A DNA stretch of 64,000 nucleotides from Bilabrum cf. latius (Eukaryota > Bigyra: Bicosoecida > Bigyra > Bicosoecida): positions 434,001 to 498,000 of the forward strand of contig OZ237757.1 in the NCBI GenBank assembly GCA_965178125.1. Direction: 5' to 3'. Numbering within the stretch: position 1 is the first letter of the stretch; each line of letters opens with the position of its first letter. Positions 37,101 to 48,246 of this stretch are shown piece by piece. The notes below the pieces were generated by a model. The model did not search any database. It was not told the origin of the DNA and saw only the letters and a program-made list of their open reading frames with translations. Position numbers and translations under genes: made by a program.

Positions 37101-38196
37101 GCTGCTGCCCGCGTCAGGCACAGCCAGGGAACAAAGCGTGGGTCAGGCCAGGGAGGCGGCCCGCAGGAGCAAAGAGCTCGTGCAGTCAGACATCGCGGAC
37201 AAGCGGCGCCAGGCAGTAATGCAGTCCCAGCGGAGGGCAAGCGTGCAGGGCATGTCGGCTGCTGCAGCGCAGAGTTTCCTTGGGATCCGCAGCAGGGTTC
37301 AGCTGCAGGCAGTCACGCAGAGCCAGGTGGACCAGCCCCGGGAAGGCATGCTGAGCATACGAGTCGGCCGGTTCGGCGGGGAGGGCGCGTCTGCCGCGAG
37401 GAAGATAGCGGCGGTGGCATCCGCAGAGGCAGACGGCATCGTGGTCACGGAAGACGACAGAGACCCAATGAAGAGGAAGAGGAATACCGTAGGGAACAGG
37501 AGGGCGAGCAGGGGCAGCGATGGCCGGCCCACCTCAACGGCACAAGCCGCTCGCAAGGCCGCCCAGGGTCAGATCCAGCTAGTGCACAGGCCGTCCTCGC
37601 AGACCTCATTGCCGGGTCGCGGGGCAAGGGGGCACTCGGTGCGCAGCAGGGACCGGCCGGGCGTGCCCGGCGACGCGGGAGCCAGGATGGGATCGGACCG
37701 GCGGAAAGCTCTACCCAAGCCGCAGGACGAGGAGCCCGTAAATTACGGTCCGCTGCACGGCCCCGGCTCCCTGCAGGTCGGCCGGAAGGAGGGCCTTCTG
37801 GACATGTCCCAGTTCGAGCGGCTCGCCCCGGTGTTCGGAGGGGGCGTCACCGGCCGTGCTGCGAGAGCGGACGCCGTATTTGGGGGCGCGGACGAGGACA
37901 GTCTTCGAGCCGCGCGCGGGCTCGGCTCCCTTTCGGCAGTGGAAAAGGCCAAGCAAGCGGCGGCAGAGGCCAAGAAGATTGGCAAGAATGCCGGGCTACG
38001 GACGGCTCTCGCGGCGCTCACTACAGGCAGGATGGCGGCGAGGAGCAACGCCTCCAAACCGACGGATCCGTACGCGGTTGCTGCCAAGCGGAGGCCGCAG
38101 ACGGGCAAGTATTCAAGGTTCGCCGCAATGGAGGAGACGTGGGCCAAGGCGACGTACGACCCCAAGCAGCCTGTAGAGGCCTACGACGTGACGTGA
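34180..38196 (+). CDS. Ankyrin-repeat protein, large, unknown function
   Basis: 1,338 residues, ATG 34180 (context ACAATGG) to TGA 38194; TAGs at 34483, 36268 and 36793. A charged head with a predicted coiled coil (about residues 135-205) is followed by two to four ankyrin repeats (about residues 230-390), clearest in the repeats HDGMTALHLACRFGHDSIAV and EDGTTPLDLAKAREHKG. The remaining 900 residues are basic and Met/Gln/Arg-rich, with repeated SMQRSTRR/QSQRRAS-like segments and no domain I know. A cytoskeletal or scaffold role is possible but unproven. It sits between two minus-strand glycosidase genes, divergent from the GH127-like gene (280 bp apart) and convergent with the MRH-GH29 gene. 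Confidence 0.78.
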
Positions 38197-38825
38197 ATGC
38201 TCGACACTTGGTAGTCTTGTCTATACTTTATCCGGAATTCGGATCCGATTCGGATACTCGGGGTCTAGGGATTAGGCCTAAGTGGTTGAAATTGCCTGGA
38301 TTGCAGCCAAAACTGTGAGCCAGGTCTGTGTTTGCACGCTTCCGGTTGGGATATCCGGCCGGCGCAAAAGATTGAAGTTGTATTATGTAATTAAGCTGAC
38401 ACAATCCAGGACGAGGATTAATTGCGTGACGAGGTATAATGCAGAAACAAGCACCTCAGTGCATCCAAAGATCCAGGGATCAAACCCCGCATGTCCTGCG
38501 GAGGAAGGCGTGTGCGGAACCTGGGAGCACCGCCAGGGTGGCTATGCCCCGTGGGACAAGAGTTCCAAATACCCAGACGTTCGCACACAAGTCCCGCACC
38601 GCCATCCCATCCCTTGCTCTGTAGAACCCACGAGCCTGCTGCAAGAGTCGCGCAGGTCGCGCAGCTCTGGCAGAGCATAGTGGTGACGACTCTTGTATCA
38701 CTTCACCTTCCGGTTGTCTGACAATGCCTCGTTGCATTACAAATCGCCTCCTTCTATATCAACACACAAGCAAGGCGTCAACAGCGAAACGGCCACAGCT
38801 CTGAAGCGTGCGAAACAGCAAGCGA
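38197..38825. other. Intergenic region between convergent genes
   Basis: 629 bp. It starts with a short palindrome-rich stretch (TCCGGAATTCGGATCCGATT near 38230) that resembles stretches near 28563 and 54187. A GGTTTGATCC B-box look-alike on the minus strand near 38480 lacks an A box and an acceptor stem. No gene is supportable. Confidence 0.45.
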
Positions 38826-40766
38826 TCAGCACTTGCTGGAATCGAACGCCGCGAAGTTCGTAATCAGCGGCACGCCCACGCTCTGCGTCACGTTGAGGCG
38901 GAAGGCGCTGATTCCCGCGCTCGCCTCCTTGGCAACGAAAATTCGCTTGTTCCCGATGGCCTGCCCGGTCATGAAGGTCGACCAGGAGCCGCCCTGCAGG
39001 GACTCAACGGTGTACGCCCGGACGCGCTCGCCGTACTCGATCATCTCCTGCATCATGACGCGGTCGATGCTGTGGCCAGAGGGCACCGACATGGTGAGGG
39101 AGCTGGTGTTGCCGCTCGTGGAGGCCACGGGACTCCCGTAGCAGTTCCTGATCCAGTCACCGAAGGCCTTGTAGGACTCCGCCTGCACAGGGTCCACGTT
39201 GCCCGTGCGGTCGATGGCGAAGTCCAGCTCCAGGACGGCGTTGTTCCCCACGGAATCGTGGTACACGGTTTTGAGCTCTGACAGGGGCCTCACTCCGTAC
39301 CCAGGCACGTAGAACCACGCCTTGGGAGACTGAAGGACCGTGTCTGCGCCCGTGGGACAGAAGGTGGTGCTCGTAGGGTCCCCTCTCGACGAGCTGCAGC
39401 CAGTGCTCCACTGCGGGGGGTTGCTGAACCCCGTCTCGGTGCCGATCCACTTGAGCGGGTTGGGAGACACGCCGTACCCGTTGAAGGCTGTGGTGTGCGG
39501 CTGCAGCTTCTTCAGCAGGTCGATGAGGCGCTGCTGCTGGGAGGGTGCGTAGCCGTGGTCGAGCCAGATCTCCGTCAAATCGCCGTAGTTGCCCCAGAGC
39601 TCTGTGAGCTGGGCAAACACGAGGTCGTTGAACTGGTCGTCGGTGATGTTGAGCTGGCCGGGGAGCAGCGGCGTGATGATCTTGCCCCCATCCCTGGCGG
39701 CGTAATAGTTGTTCGTCGTGGAGTAGTAGAATCCGTGCCCCAGACCCGCAGCCTCTGTCGCCTCTGAGAACTCCTTCACCACGTCTCGCTGAATGCTCCC
39801 GTTGTTCGGCCTCGCGACACCGAAGCGGTAGGGCTCGTCGGTGCCGGGGATGGTGGTGGACGTGTTGAACAGGAGGAAGCCGCAGCCGTGCTTCGCAGTG
39901 AGCACTGCGTGCTTGGCGCCGTACGCCTTGTACGACTCGATCCAGTTGCTCACGTTGAGCTTGACGGGGTTGAAGGTCCACGGGTCCGAGGAGTTCACCT
40001 TGCTGGATGGATTGTCCCAGTTGTTCGGGTCGCAGGCCGGGTCACCATCCCTCACGAATGTGGCCATGTTGAAGTGGGTGAGCGCCATTTGCTCGTGCTT
40101 GAGATAGCGAACCTGGTCCGCCGTCGGCCTCGGCACCGGGGTGGTGGGGCACTGGTATCCGCTCTTGACCTGGCCGCACGCGGCAGGGTGCTTCCATGTA
40201 ATTTTGTAAACGCATTCATCCGTCTGCACGGGCCCTGAGGGGCCCTAGGAGGCGGGAGCAGATGCGTCGCACGCCATCTCGTACACGACGGTACGGCCAC
40301 CGTCGCAGTTCGGGTGGTTCTGCCCCCCCGAGAGGGTAAGGACGACGCCCGCCGTCGGATCGCTTGCTTCCAGTGCTTCTGCCGTGGTGTGCGAGCGGAG
40401 ACCCAGATCAAGGCATTCTGATGGGTTTGTCGGGTCCGGGCCAAGTAGCTGGATCGCTGGTGAAGCCTGGTCTGGTTGCGAATTAGGGCAGAGCTTGGCC
40501 ACGTTTTGCACATCCATGTTCGGCGAAGAAAATATGTAGTTATCCGGATAACTGTCCTTTAAGCGAAAGGTACCAGTGGGCATACTGCTGAAATCGAAGA
40601 GAGCGGCTCCTGCCTGTGTTGGTACACAGTATGAATCTGACCCAGTCACTCCCACCCCGAGCTCATTGGCCCGACGAGCAAGCGTGAATGTAGCAATACA
40701 TGCTAGGACAACAGCCTGCGTTCGCATGGCGGCTGGGTGTGATAGCGAATTGTACGACCGAGCCAT
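38826..40766 (-). CDS. Secreted MRH-domain/GH29 alpha-L-fucosidase-like fusion
   Basis: 646 residues in one exon, TGA at 38826-38828. ATG 40766 and ATG 40727 are both in frame; the second starts a compact signal peptide (MRTQAVVLACIATFTLA). Residues about 35-205 form a mannose-6-phosphate-receptor-homology (MRH) domain: SGGQNHPNCDGGRTVVYEMAC ending ECVYKITWKHPAAC. Residues about 220-640 are GH29: LTHFNMATF, YGAKHAVLTAKHGCGF, EIWLDHG with the candidate nucleophile Asp (about residue 400), and the C-terminal beta domain. GH29 enzymes remove alpha-linked fucose. The MRH part could bind mannose-containing glycans and so target the enzyme. One TAG (complement of 40245-40247) sits inside the MRH domain, between SAPAS and GPSGPV. 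Head-to-head with the PTAR1-like gene (117 bp). Confidence 0.86.
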
Positions 40767-40883
40767 TATACGTTCTGTGATGAACCACTGTCTGGTTTTC
40801 GTGATTGTTGCGAGTGCTTTGTTTCGGAGTTTTACACTACGCATTCTTGCGGTGGCAGCCCACAGTCGCATTCAACACATGTC

Positions 40884-43109
40884 ATGAACAGGGGAATATA
40901 TGCAAAATATACTGGTAAATCCAGCGGGCAGCATGATACAACTGTTCGAGTCGCAGCATTTCAACTCGAGTCCTTGATCGCTCACGAGGCAGCGAATCCA
41001 GGATCTTTTGTTGAAGTTGCCTTGGTACCTGCCCCGTTGACCGATCGCGTTGGACCAGAAGCACCAGTGTTTATTACTGATCTGGATAAAACAGCGATCG
41101 GGTGCCCGATCACCCTAATTCCAGTGCTACTACTTGGTGCTCGGCGTATCCGGAGCTTGCTCGAGGAATCTATAGACAATTAGACTAATTCAATAATGTG
41201 TGGACTTGAAGTATTAGTGTGTCCTCCATCTCGACATGCATGGATAGGCAGGCGAAAGGCATGCATGCGCCAGGAAGGCACGACTGATGGCTACCTGCTG
41301 CTGCTCGCCAAAGAAATGGCGCTAGCTCGCTTGAGTCTGCTCGTCCGACCAAAAACCGACGAGGCGTGGCTCCATCTTCGCTGGAGTCTACATAAACTGC
41401 GGTAGGTCACTCAGTTGAGCACTGCTTTAACGTGCCAAGCAGCTGTTCGGGCTCTGGTGGATGCCTTGCGAGCAGTCCTGCAGGCTTGTGCAAGAGCATG
41501 CAAACAGTACGGGAGGAACGTCCCGGGCTGGTAGATGCGGAGATATGCAGTCTCTGTGTGGGCTGGATGGGGCGGCACACCAGCCCCTCAGGCACGCAGC
41601 CACCGGGCCGGGGCTATGGGCGGGGCTGCTGCCTCTGCCGCTGCCTGTGGTACCAGCCGTAGCACTGGCACCACAACCGGCGATAGCAGCAGCGTAGGCA
41701 GCTCAATCAAGCCGCTAACCGGTGCAGCATCCATGCTATGCGATGAGTACGAGCTGTGCGACGCCTGGATGGACAAGAAGCCGGACGATCTGAGCTGCCT
41801 ATCCTACAGGCACTGGCTGCTGGGGCAGTGCGGGGAGCACGGGATCGGCTGCTCTGCTCCGACTAAAGGAGCTGGATCCAAGGAGTCAGGCGCGGCACTG
41901 CTCGCTTCATGGAACCTTCGGGGCGGATTGCTGGAGACCGCCTGCCTTGTGACTGGTTCCAAGCTGCACCCCGGCATGCTGGGGCTAGAACGGGAGCCGC
42001 CGGGAGGTGGTGCCGAGCCATCGAGCTCGCATACAGCAGCAGCGTCGTCAACACCCGCACCCGCGGCAGCTTCGTGCCGACATGAAGGTTGCATCTGTCA
42101 CACGAGGGCGTGCCCAGAGCTTGTTCCCCGAGATCACGCCGCTTTGGCTCGCTCTTCCCTACCCGGCCACGAGGCCAGAGCATCTGCAGCCCTGGCAGCG
42201 GCTCGCCGAGCACTTGCTCTAGGACGAGCACTGGACCGAAGCCTACAAGCTGAAACTGGAGATCGATTAGTAGGGCGAGACCGCGCTATGAAAGCCGTCG
42301 CCGAGGGCGGGAAGCGAGCACGGAGCAAGTGCTCGACCGTCCTGGCGGATTCGCTCGCCCTCCTGTTGGCTGCCGGCACCCACGCGATCGATTCATTTCC
42401 GCCAGATAAAGCTGAGCTCGATATGGATGGAAGGATCGACAGCGAATCGTCTGGGGCAGACAAGGAATGTGACAGGCAGAGTAAGCCGGTTGCAACCGTG
42501 ACGACCTACGTGGCTCGCTTGGCCGTGACATGGCGGGCAGTTGCACTGTCCTGCTCGGAGCTGGGGGCCGGCGCAAGCGAAAGGCTGTGGCTTTTTGGTG
42601 CGGGTCATGTGGTGGGTTGTGTGTCTGTGCTCGTCACGCGCGCTGCTCTGCTGTCTCGGGCGGCACGGCTGGTGATGTTCCGCGGGGATCGCGCGGCGCC
42701 GGATGCAGCCGAGTAGCTGCGAAAGCTGCTCTTTCACTCTGCCTTGCTACGCCGCGCGCTGAATGCCGGTACTGATGACAGTGCCTCCGACTGTCGCGGT
42801 TGTTCAAGTTTCACTGGCACTGATGCTTCAGTACAAACCGCCACAGCCGCTCAATAGGAACAGGCAAGTGCCCGGGAACAATCGAAGAGCGAGGTAGGCG
42901 AGGCCGCGGAGACTGACAGTTGCATCGCAGCACCCGAACACATGAGCAAACTTGCATAGGCTGTTGATAATTTTGGGGCGGCGGTGGATCAGCTGCATGC
43001 CTTTGTTAGTCAGACGGCATGTGTTCGACCAGGTAGTCCAGGCGATGGCAGCGGCGCCGACTCTGTGGCCAGCCACAGGCTTGGTCTTGTGCAGAGGCAA
43101 ATAACATGA
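40884..43109 (+). CDS. Protein prenyltransferase alpha-subunit repeat (PTAR1-like) protein
   Basis: 741 residues, ATG 40884 to TGA 43107; six in-frame TAGs (including 41181, 41403, 42714). The repeats typical of prenyltransferase alpha subunits (W-x-x-R-x-W) are visible: HAWIGRRKACM, TDEAWLHLRWSLHKL, then DDLSCLSYRHWLLGQ after YELCDAWMDKKP, and VTWRAVALSCSEL weakly. Such repeats form helical pairs that embrace a beta subunit (PTAR1 pairs with RABGGTB to prenylate specific proteins). Linkers are Ala/Ser-rich and longer than in animal PTAR1 (about 400 residues). The 3' end (42720-43109) is poorly conserved. Assignment rests on the repeats only. Confidence 0.66.
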
Positions 43110-43353
43110 ATGGCGCATATCGCTAAACTTGCTGTAAGACAGCCGATGGTACGTTGCATCTCCCAACGCACCGTGTAACTCCACAGCTGCACTGACGAAC
43201 AAAGTGACAAAGTGAACGCGTTATCCAAACACTCGTCATACCGTTGTACGATCGAAATCATCGCGACGGAAAGTTGGCGGAATTTGTGGCAGGCGCGTAC
43301 TATTGACCTCTAGGTTGTCCACGTAGCAGATTAAGCGATCAGGCGAACAAAGT

Positions 43354-45598
43354 ATGGACGTGCATTGGTTGAGAGAAATGTACGCGAACATGGAACTGGT
43401 CGGGAAGGGAGTATTCGGGCAGGTACTGCGGTGCGAGAACAGGCAGACAAAGCAGTCGGTAGCTCTGAAAGTGGTCCGCTTTGACGGTAAACGGTGCGGA
43501 GTGCCACAGTCAATCATTCGCGAAATTTCAATCCTTCGAGACATGGACCATCCGAACATAGTCAAGTGAGTACGGAGCTGTGATGCCTTCGAGCACGCGC
43601 CGTCAATGTGACACTGCTGGCCAGAATTGGAGAACCGACCCTTTGCCGCATACTGTGCTCCTCTCGCTAATATCGACCGCCAACTGCAGGCTCATCAACT
43701 TTCATGTTAGCCCTGACGATGGAATTGCTGCATTGGAGCTGGAGCTGATGGACACGGACGCGCGAAGTCTCGTTCGTCGAGGTGCACTGTCGTCCGCACA
43801 CGTCCGAACGGCTGGCAGGCAGCTGATCCGCGCGGTGGCCCACTGCCACTCATGTGATGTAGTCCATAGAGACATCAAACCTGGCAACTTTTTGCTCAAT
43901 ACATCGGGTAGGGTCAAGCTCGCAGACTTCGGTTTGTCCCGTGTGTTGCCACCATGGTCAGGTTCGACGACTACCCTGTCCAATGACGTTGTCTCTCTGT
44001 GGTACCGGGCGCCGGAGCTGCTGCTCGGCTCCGACAATTACTCGCTTAGTATCGATGTATGGAGTGTAGGCTGCGTGCTTGTTGAGCTGGCAACGGGAAA
44101 GCCACTGTTTGATGGGAAAACGGTGGATGAGCAGATGGCAAAAATCGTCTGTGTGCTAGGTGCGCCTACATAGGAGCGATGCCCAAGCATGAAGCACCTG
44201 GTTTCCGATGATGTTGCAGCACATGGGGCTAAATTGGGCGCCGGTTTGCTCGCGGTGGCGCCATCTCTGGCGACAGAGCCAGAGCTGCTCGCTCTGATCG
44301 AAGCAATGCTGGAGCTGGAACCTTCTCGCCGCATCTCTGCGAAGGAAGCGCTCGACCACCCCTTCTTTCGAGGCAAACAAGCTGAAAAAGGACCAAATTA
44401 GTAGGCACCAGACAGATCCACCAGCACGGCGGAAGCTAGCTCGCAAGCGACAGTCGGACCCGTTCCGAGCAGCAGCAGTTCCACGCCGCTCACAGCTGCA
44501 GCGAGTAAGGCATCAGAGGTTCATCGCCGAATGCCGAGTCGTGGATCCTGCAGTACCACTGGACCCATGGTATCACCTTGGAGGAATCAGCCACGCGCCG
44601 CAGAGCAATAGCCACGAACCGTACCAAAGGCGACTGAACGAGCAAGGGACGGAACAGATACCCGTGAAAACGGGCCTGGCCAGCCCCCGAAGCGGCTACG
44701 AAAGCGCAGCAGTGGATCAAGATCAAGCAAAGGATCACGATCTAGCGGAAGGCACTCTTCCCGTTCCGGTCACCGGGCCGGTCGGCGAAAGCATGCTTCG
44801 AACCGACGCAGCCATGAGGTGAAGGAGCGCAAGCGAAGGGGGACAACTGCCGCATCAGATGAACTCAAGACCAGCAAGAATACTTCCTCTAGTGCAGCGG
44901 ACGCAAGCTCGCGAGCGGCCGCCGTGCCTGTTCCGAGCAGCAGGTCGAAGCTGAGCATTGCGGTAGAGCCCAGGGCGCGGGAGGACGACTCCTTGTCATC
45001 GAGTTTTGGATCGTGCAGCACCACTGGGCCTATGATCACCCCGCGAAGGAATCAGCCACGCATCGCAGAGCGAATCGCAAGAGGGACGTCGGGCCCAATG
45101 CAAGACCGATCGTGCAGCCTTGCTGGGCAGCGGTCCAAGCACCTGAGCGAGCGTAGCGGGGGATCGGGATCAAGCGATGAATCGCGGCCTAGCGGCAGGT
45201 ACTCATCTCGCACCGGACGATTGAGGCATGCGGTGGCCCAGGAGCGACGAAGCCGCGAAGCGTAGCAGCCGAATATGAAGCAAAGTGAAAGGGCCTGGGG
45301 CGCTGCTGGGAGGCCGGTGCCAGCGCCCGGTGCAGGACCGTTGGCTGCGGCTGTCGGGTATTCCAGCGATTCAAGCCTGGAGGCACTGTCGGCCGAGCAC
45401 ATCTCTGCATCTGCCGACGCGGTGTCGCTCGGGGGGTCAGGGTCAGCAGCTGCGGGCTCATCGTCGTCGGCCCATCTGTGCGCAATGGTGGCGCACGAGA
45501 ACGAGAGCACCATGAGATTCGGTCACTGGAGGGAGGAGGGGGTGGCGGATTTGGCACCGGACCTTGAGGATACGTTGCACCATTATGTGAGAGATTGA
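43354..45598 (+). CDS. CDK-type protein kinase with RS-like tail, two exons
   Basis: 706 residues, exons 43354-43565 and 43690-45598, TGA stop. The kinase has GKGVFGQV, VALKVV, a PSTAIRE-like helix (GVPQSIIREIS), HRDIKPGN, DFGLSRV, SLWYRAPELLLGS and DVWSVGCVLVEL. This places it with cyclin-dependent kinases, nearest to the CDK5/PHO85 kind. The conserved G-x-P-T-E/Q-E turn is GAPT-TAG-ER here (TAG 44171). A 400-residue Arg/Ser-rich tail follows, with SRSSKGSRSSGRHSSRS-like runs and a duplicated segment; splicing- or transcription-linked CDKs carry similar tails, but on the opposite side in most families. Five TAGs are in frame, two of them adjacent (about 44399-44404). The exon join rebuilds NIVKLINFHV. 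Confidence 0.88.
43566..43689 (+). other. Intron of the CDK-type kinase gene
   Basis: 124 bp, donor GTGAGT, acceptor CTGCAG, phase 2. Read-through meets TGA at once. Confidence 0.93.
44430..45250 (+). repeat. Internal duplication in the kinase tail
   Basis: The block around 44430-44810 recurs, diverged, around 44900-45245. Shared pieces include the codons for VPSSS/VPSSR, GSCSTTGPM and RNQPR followed by an RS run ending RR/LRHA. One copy has TAG after GCAGAGCAA where the other reads GCAGAGCGAATC. Confidence 0.7.
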
Positions 45599-45707
45599 CT
45601 CGATTATTCCACGTAGGGTCTTCAGGGCGTAAAACCGGAACTATCTGTTCCCAAAGTTGCACAAACCTTCTCCTCGTAAAATACCGAGTAGTCTAGCATC
45701 AATCGCA

Positions 45708-46463
45708 ATGGAAGGAGCACGAAAGTACAATCTTGGTATGCTAGGAGGCGATGACTCCGATTCGGACCAAGAAGAGGGTGGCAAGGCAGGCAGCGTGATT
45801 GCCCAGAGCAAGCTTGGTGAAGTTCTTGATCGTGATGGCGGGATTGGCGTTGTAGAGTCATCAACGTTTGACCTTCGCACTTCGCTAGTTGGCAGATCTG
45901 CCGGGCTTGCAGGCAGCTCGAAGCCAGCGTGGGTGTCTGAGCTGGAGCGCAGCGGCAAGTCTGACATGCTGCCACACCAGGCGCAAGGTAGCAGCGGAGG
46001 GGGGTCATTCGAATCAGAACTAGACGCAATCCTGGATGGAAAAATGAAAGAATCCGAGGAGGACCAGGGCGGTAAGGACAAGTTTAATTTTGCGCGGTTG
46101 GCGGCGTAGGCGAGTGGACAAGAGGATGCAGCTCTCAAGCTGGGCACGCAAGCCTGGGACTTCTCCGGTCTATCGGCCGAAGCATCCAGCTAGAGCAGCA
46201 AGTCGGCCGCTGAAGACCAGGCAAAGCTCGCTGCCCGCCTCGAGGCCACCCAGTCACGTGACAGGGAGACGGCTGAAATCATGAGGGCGAGGGCCGCCAT
46301 GGAGCGGAGAGGTGGGGGCGTGCCAAAGGGGCGGAGCGGAAAGGCACGCGCAAGGCTGGCTCAGCGCGCCATGGAGCGAGTGAATGGAAGAGCAGACGCT
46401 GCCGACCGCAAGGTCAGGCGCAATGCGCTCAAGGCAAAGAGGAAGAAGCAGCTGTTGCGGTGA
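45708..46463 (+). CDS. Small basic-tailed protein, unknown
   Basis: 251 residues, ATG 45708 (context GCAATGG) to TGA 46461, two TAGs (46107, about 46191). The N-terminal half is acidic (GGDDSDSDQEEG); the last 60 residues are strongly basic and helical (MERVNGRADAADRK, then KAKRKKQLLR at the very end). This acidic-to-basic layout is common in nucleolar ribosome-assembly factors, but I cannot name a family. It follows the kinase gene by 109 bp in the same direction. Confidence 0.62.
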
Positions 46464-47157
46464 GGCAAGCTCGAAACACGCAGTGCTACTCACGGCACGA
46501 TTGGAAAACCCAGCGCATGGTTAGGAATGCTGTACCATACTTTCCTGTGCGAGCATGTATCGCATGCTGCGCCTCGCGCGTGATGAGCCGGGGGTGGCCT
46601 GCTGGGCTGTGTGCTTGCCCCCCGCACAACACGGGACCACCCCGGGGTGGCCTGCTGGTCTGTGTGCTTGCCCCCCGCACAACACGGGACCACCCCGGGG
46701 TGGCCTGCTGGGCTGTGTGCTTGCCCCCCGCACAACACGGGACCACCCCGGGCGTACCCAAAATGCTAGCCCCCGCCATTGGGTTGCTGCCGTGTAGCAG
46801 CTGCTGAGACATGCATGAGTGCAGCAGCGCAAGAATATAGCAAACGACGATGCTGTCCAGCCGCCGGGCAATTTGAGTGTGCCGGCGCTGCCCGCGGCCC
46901 AACGGTCACATGGGTTGCATGAACTGCATGAACTCGCATAGGCTTGTACCGTGCATAGAGGGGAAGAGTGGAACGAGAGCGGATGGGGTAGATGGGCAGC
47001 GAGCAATATCGCTTTGCCAGTGAGGCAGAGGAAGACGGCATTCGTATCCTGATCGGATCAGGAATCCAGGATGCTTCCTGCTTTTGATATGCTGCACGAT
47101 TACACGTCGTACAGAAAACCAACACTTGTGCCATGCTGCACAATCACATTCGGCCAG
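46464..47157. other. Intergenic region with minisatellite
   Basis: 694 bp between convergent genes. It holds the 53-bp tandem repeat listed separately. The rest, including 46800-47157, has no coding signal in any frame. Confidence 0.6.
46591..46751. repeat. Minisatellite, three 53-bp units
   Basis: Units start at 46591, 46644 and 46697 with GGGGTGGCCTGCTGGGCTGT and differ by very few bases (the second has GGTCTG for GGGCTG). Each contains a GGGG/CCCC-rich pair around TGCTTGCCCCCCGCACAACA. Near identity suggests recent expansion. There are no spacers, so it is not a CRISPR. Confidence 0.95.
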
Positions 47158-48246
47158 TCACTCTGCCATGAGCCCTAGGTACCCCTCGGGGGCTTCTGCC
47201 AGAGACTCACCGGTCACCGCGTTGTAGAAAAACTCGTCCCCGTCCTCGTCCCGCGTCTTGACCCAGTCAATCCCGCTCCCCTCTGGCACGTCGTACGAGG
47301 ACTCACCCGTCTCCTTGTCATGGAAGTAAATGCCGCCCTCGTCATCCCTGAAGATGCCGTACCTCGCTGTGATCGACGTTGCGGTCGCAGGCCCGGCCTC
47401 TGCCCCTGAGGCTGCGGCCCCACCTAGCTCATCCCCATCGGCTGATTCATGGTCTCCACCACCTGCATTTTCCGTCGTGTCGGCAGCTGATCCGCTCTAC
47501 TGGCTTGTTTCAGTGCCATCATCATCGCCATCGCCATCGCCACTAGGGTCGTCTTGGCCTCCGCCGGCTGCTTGATCGGTGGATTCTGCCGATTCGCGAG
47601 AGCCTAACGAGCTGCCAGCAGAGCGGGCACGATTCTTTTTCACTAATAGGGTGGCGCTACTTCCCCCAGCGGCGTCCTCGCTGCCCTCTCCTTTCATGCT
47701 GCGGAATTTGCTTCCAGTGCTGCCAGACGAATCGGCAGATCTAGACTACTCGCCGGACTTCTGCTGTACATTCCCAAGGCTCTTGAGAGGATTGGTTTTC
47801 TTTAATTCATCCTGTGTCTCCTCTTCTGCGACTTCCATATCAAGCAGCTTTGCCTGCCTAGCAACAATCGTACGCGCGCTGGTTTGCTTTATCATACCGC
47901 CGCGAGTCGCCCTGGTATCCAGCGGCCGCCGCGATACCACATCACCGTTATTACTTTGTCCACCAGATCGCGCGCCAGCTGCTGCAGAGCCAGCATTTCT
48001 GTTTGCTCGCATTGGATTCACACCATGAAGTGGGTCCTAGTCCGAAGGGCCCCCACTGCTGTCTTCTGCAGGCTATTTGTCGAGACAATATGACTTGACA
48101 GCGAAATATGCCCCAGCAATAAGTGCAACGACAACAACCATTACGCCAAACCCTATTCCAATCCCCGTTCCAAACTCGGCAATGTCAAACCCTGACCCTT
48201 CGCTGCTTCCTTCGGGAGTAGTTCCATTGCCAGCGGCCGAGGACAT
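47158..48246 (-). CDS. Single-pass membrane protein with two WW-like repeats
   Basis: 362 residues, ATG 48246 to TGA 47158-47160; four TAGs. An in-frame TAA just upstream of the ATG fixes the start. A short Gly/Ser head is followed by one transmembrane helix (VMVVVVALIAGAYFAV, about residues 37-53) and a charged cytosolic region. At the end there are two WW-like modules: GIYFHDKETGESSYDVPEG and EFFYNAVTGESLAEAPEG. The second Trp of a WW domain is Tyr or Ala here, so ligand binding is uncertain. The head has no cleavable signal peptide, suggesting a type III or signal-anchor topology. Function unknown. Confidence 0.68.

Noticed and set aside
38470-38560. tRNA gene on the minus strand
   Set aside because: A GGTTTGATCC B-box look-alike lacks the invariant C56, an A box and an acceptor stem.
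30541-40775. TATAATG at the GH30 and GH29 starts as a common promoter element
   Set aside because: Two occurrences overlapping the start codon are too few, and other genes here lack it.
46591-46751. CRISPR array
   Set aside because: Units are contiguous with no spacers, in a eukaryotic genome.
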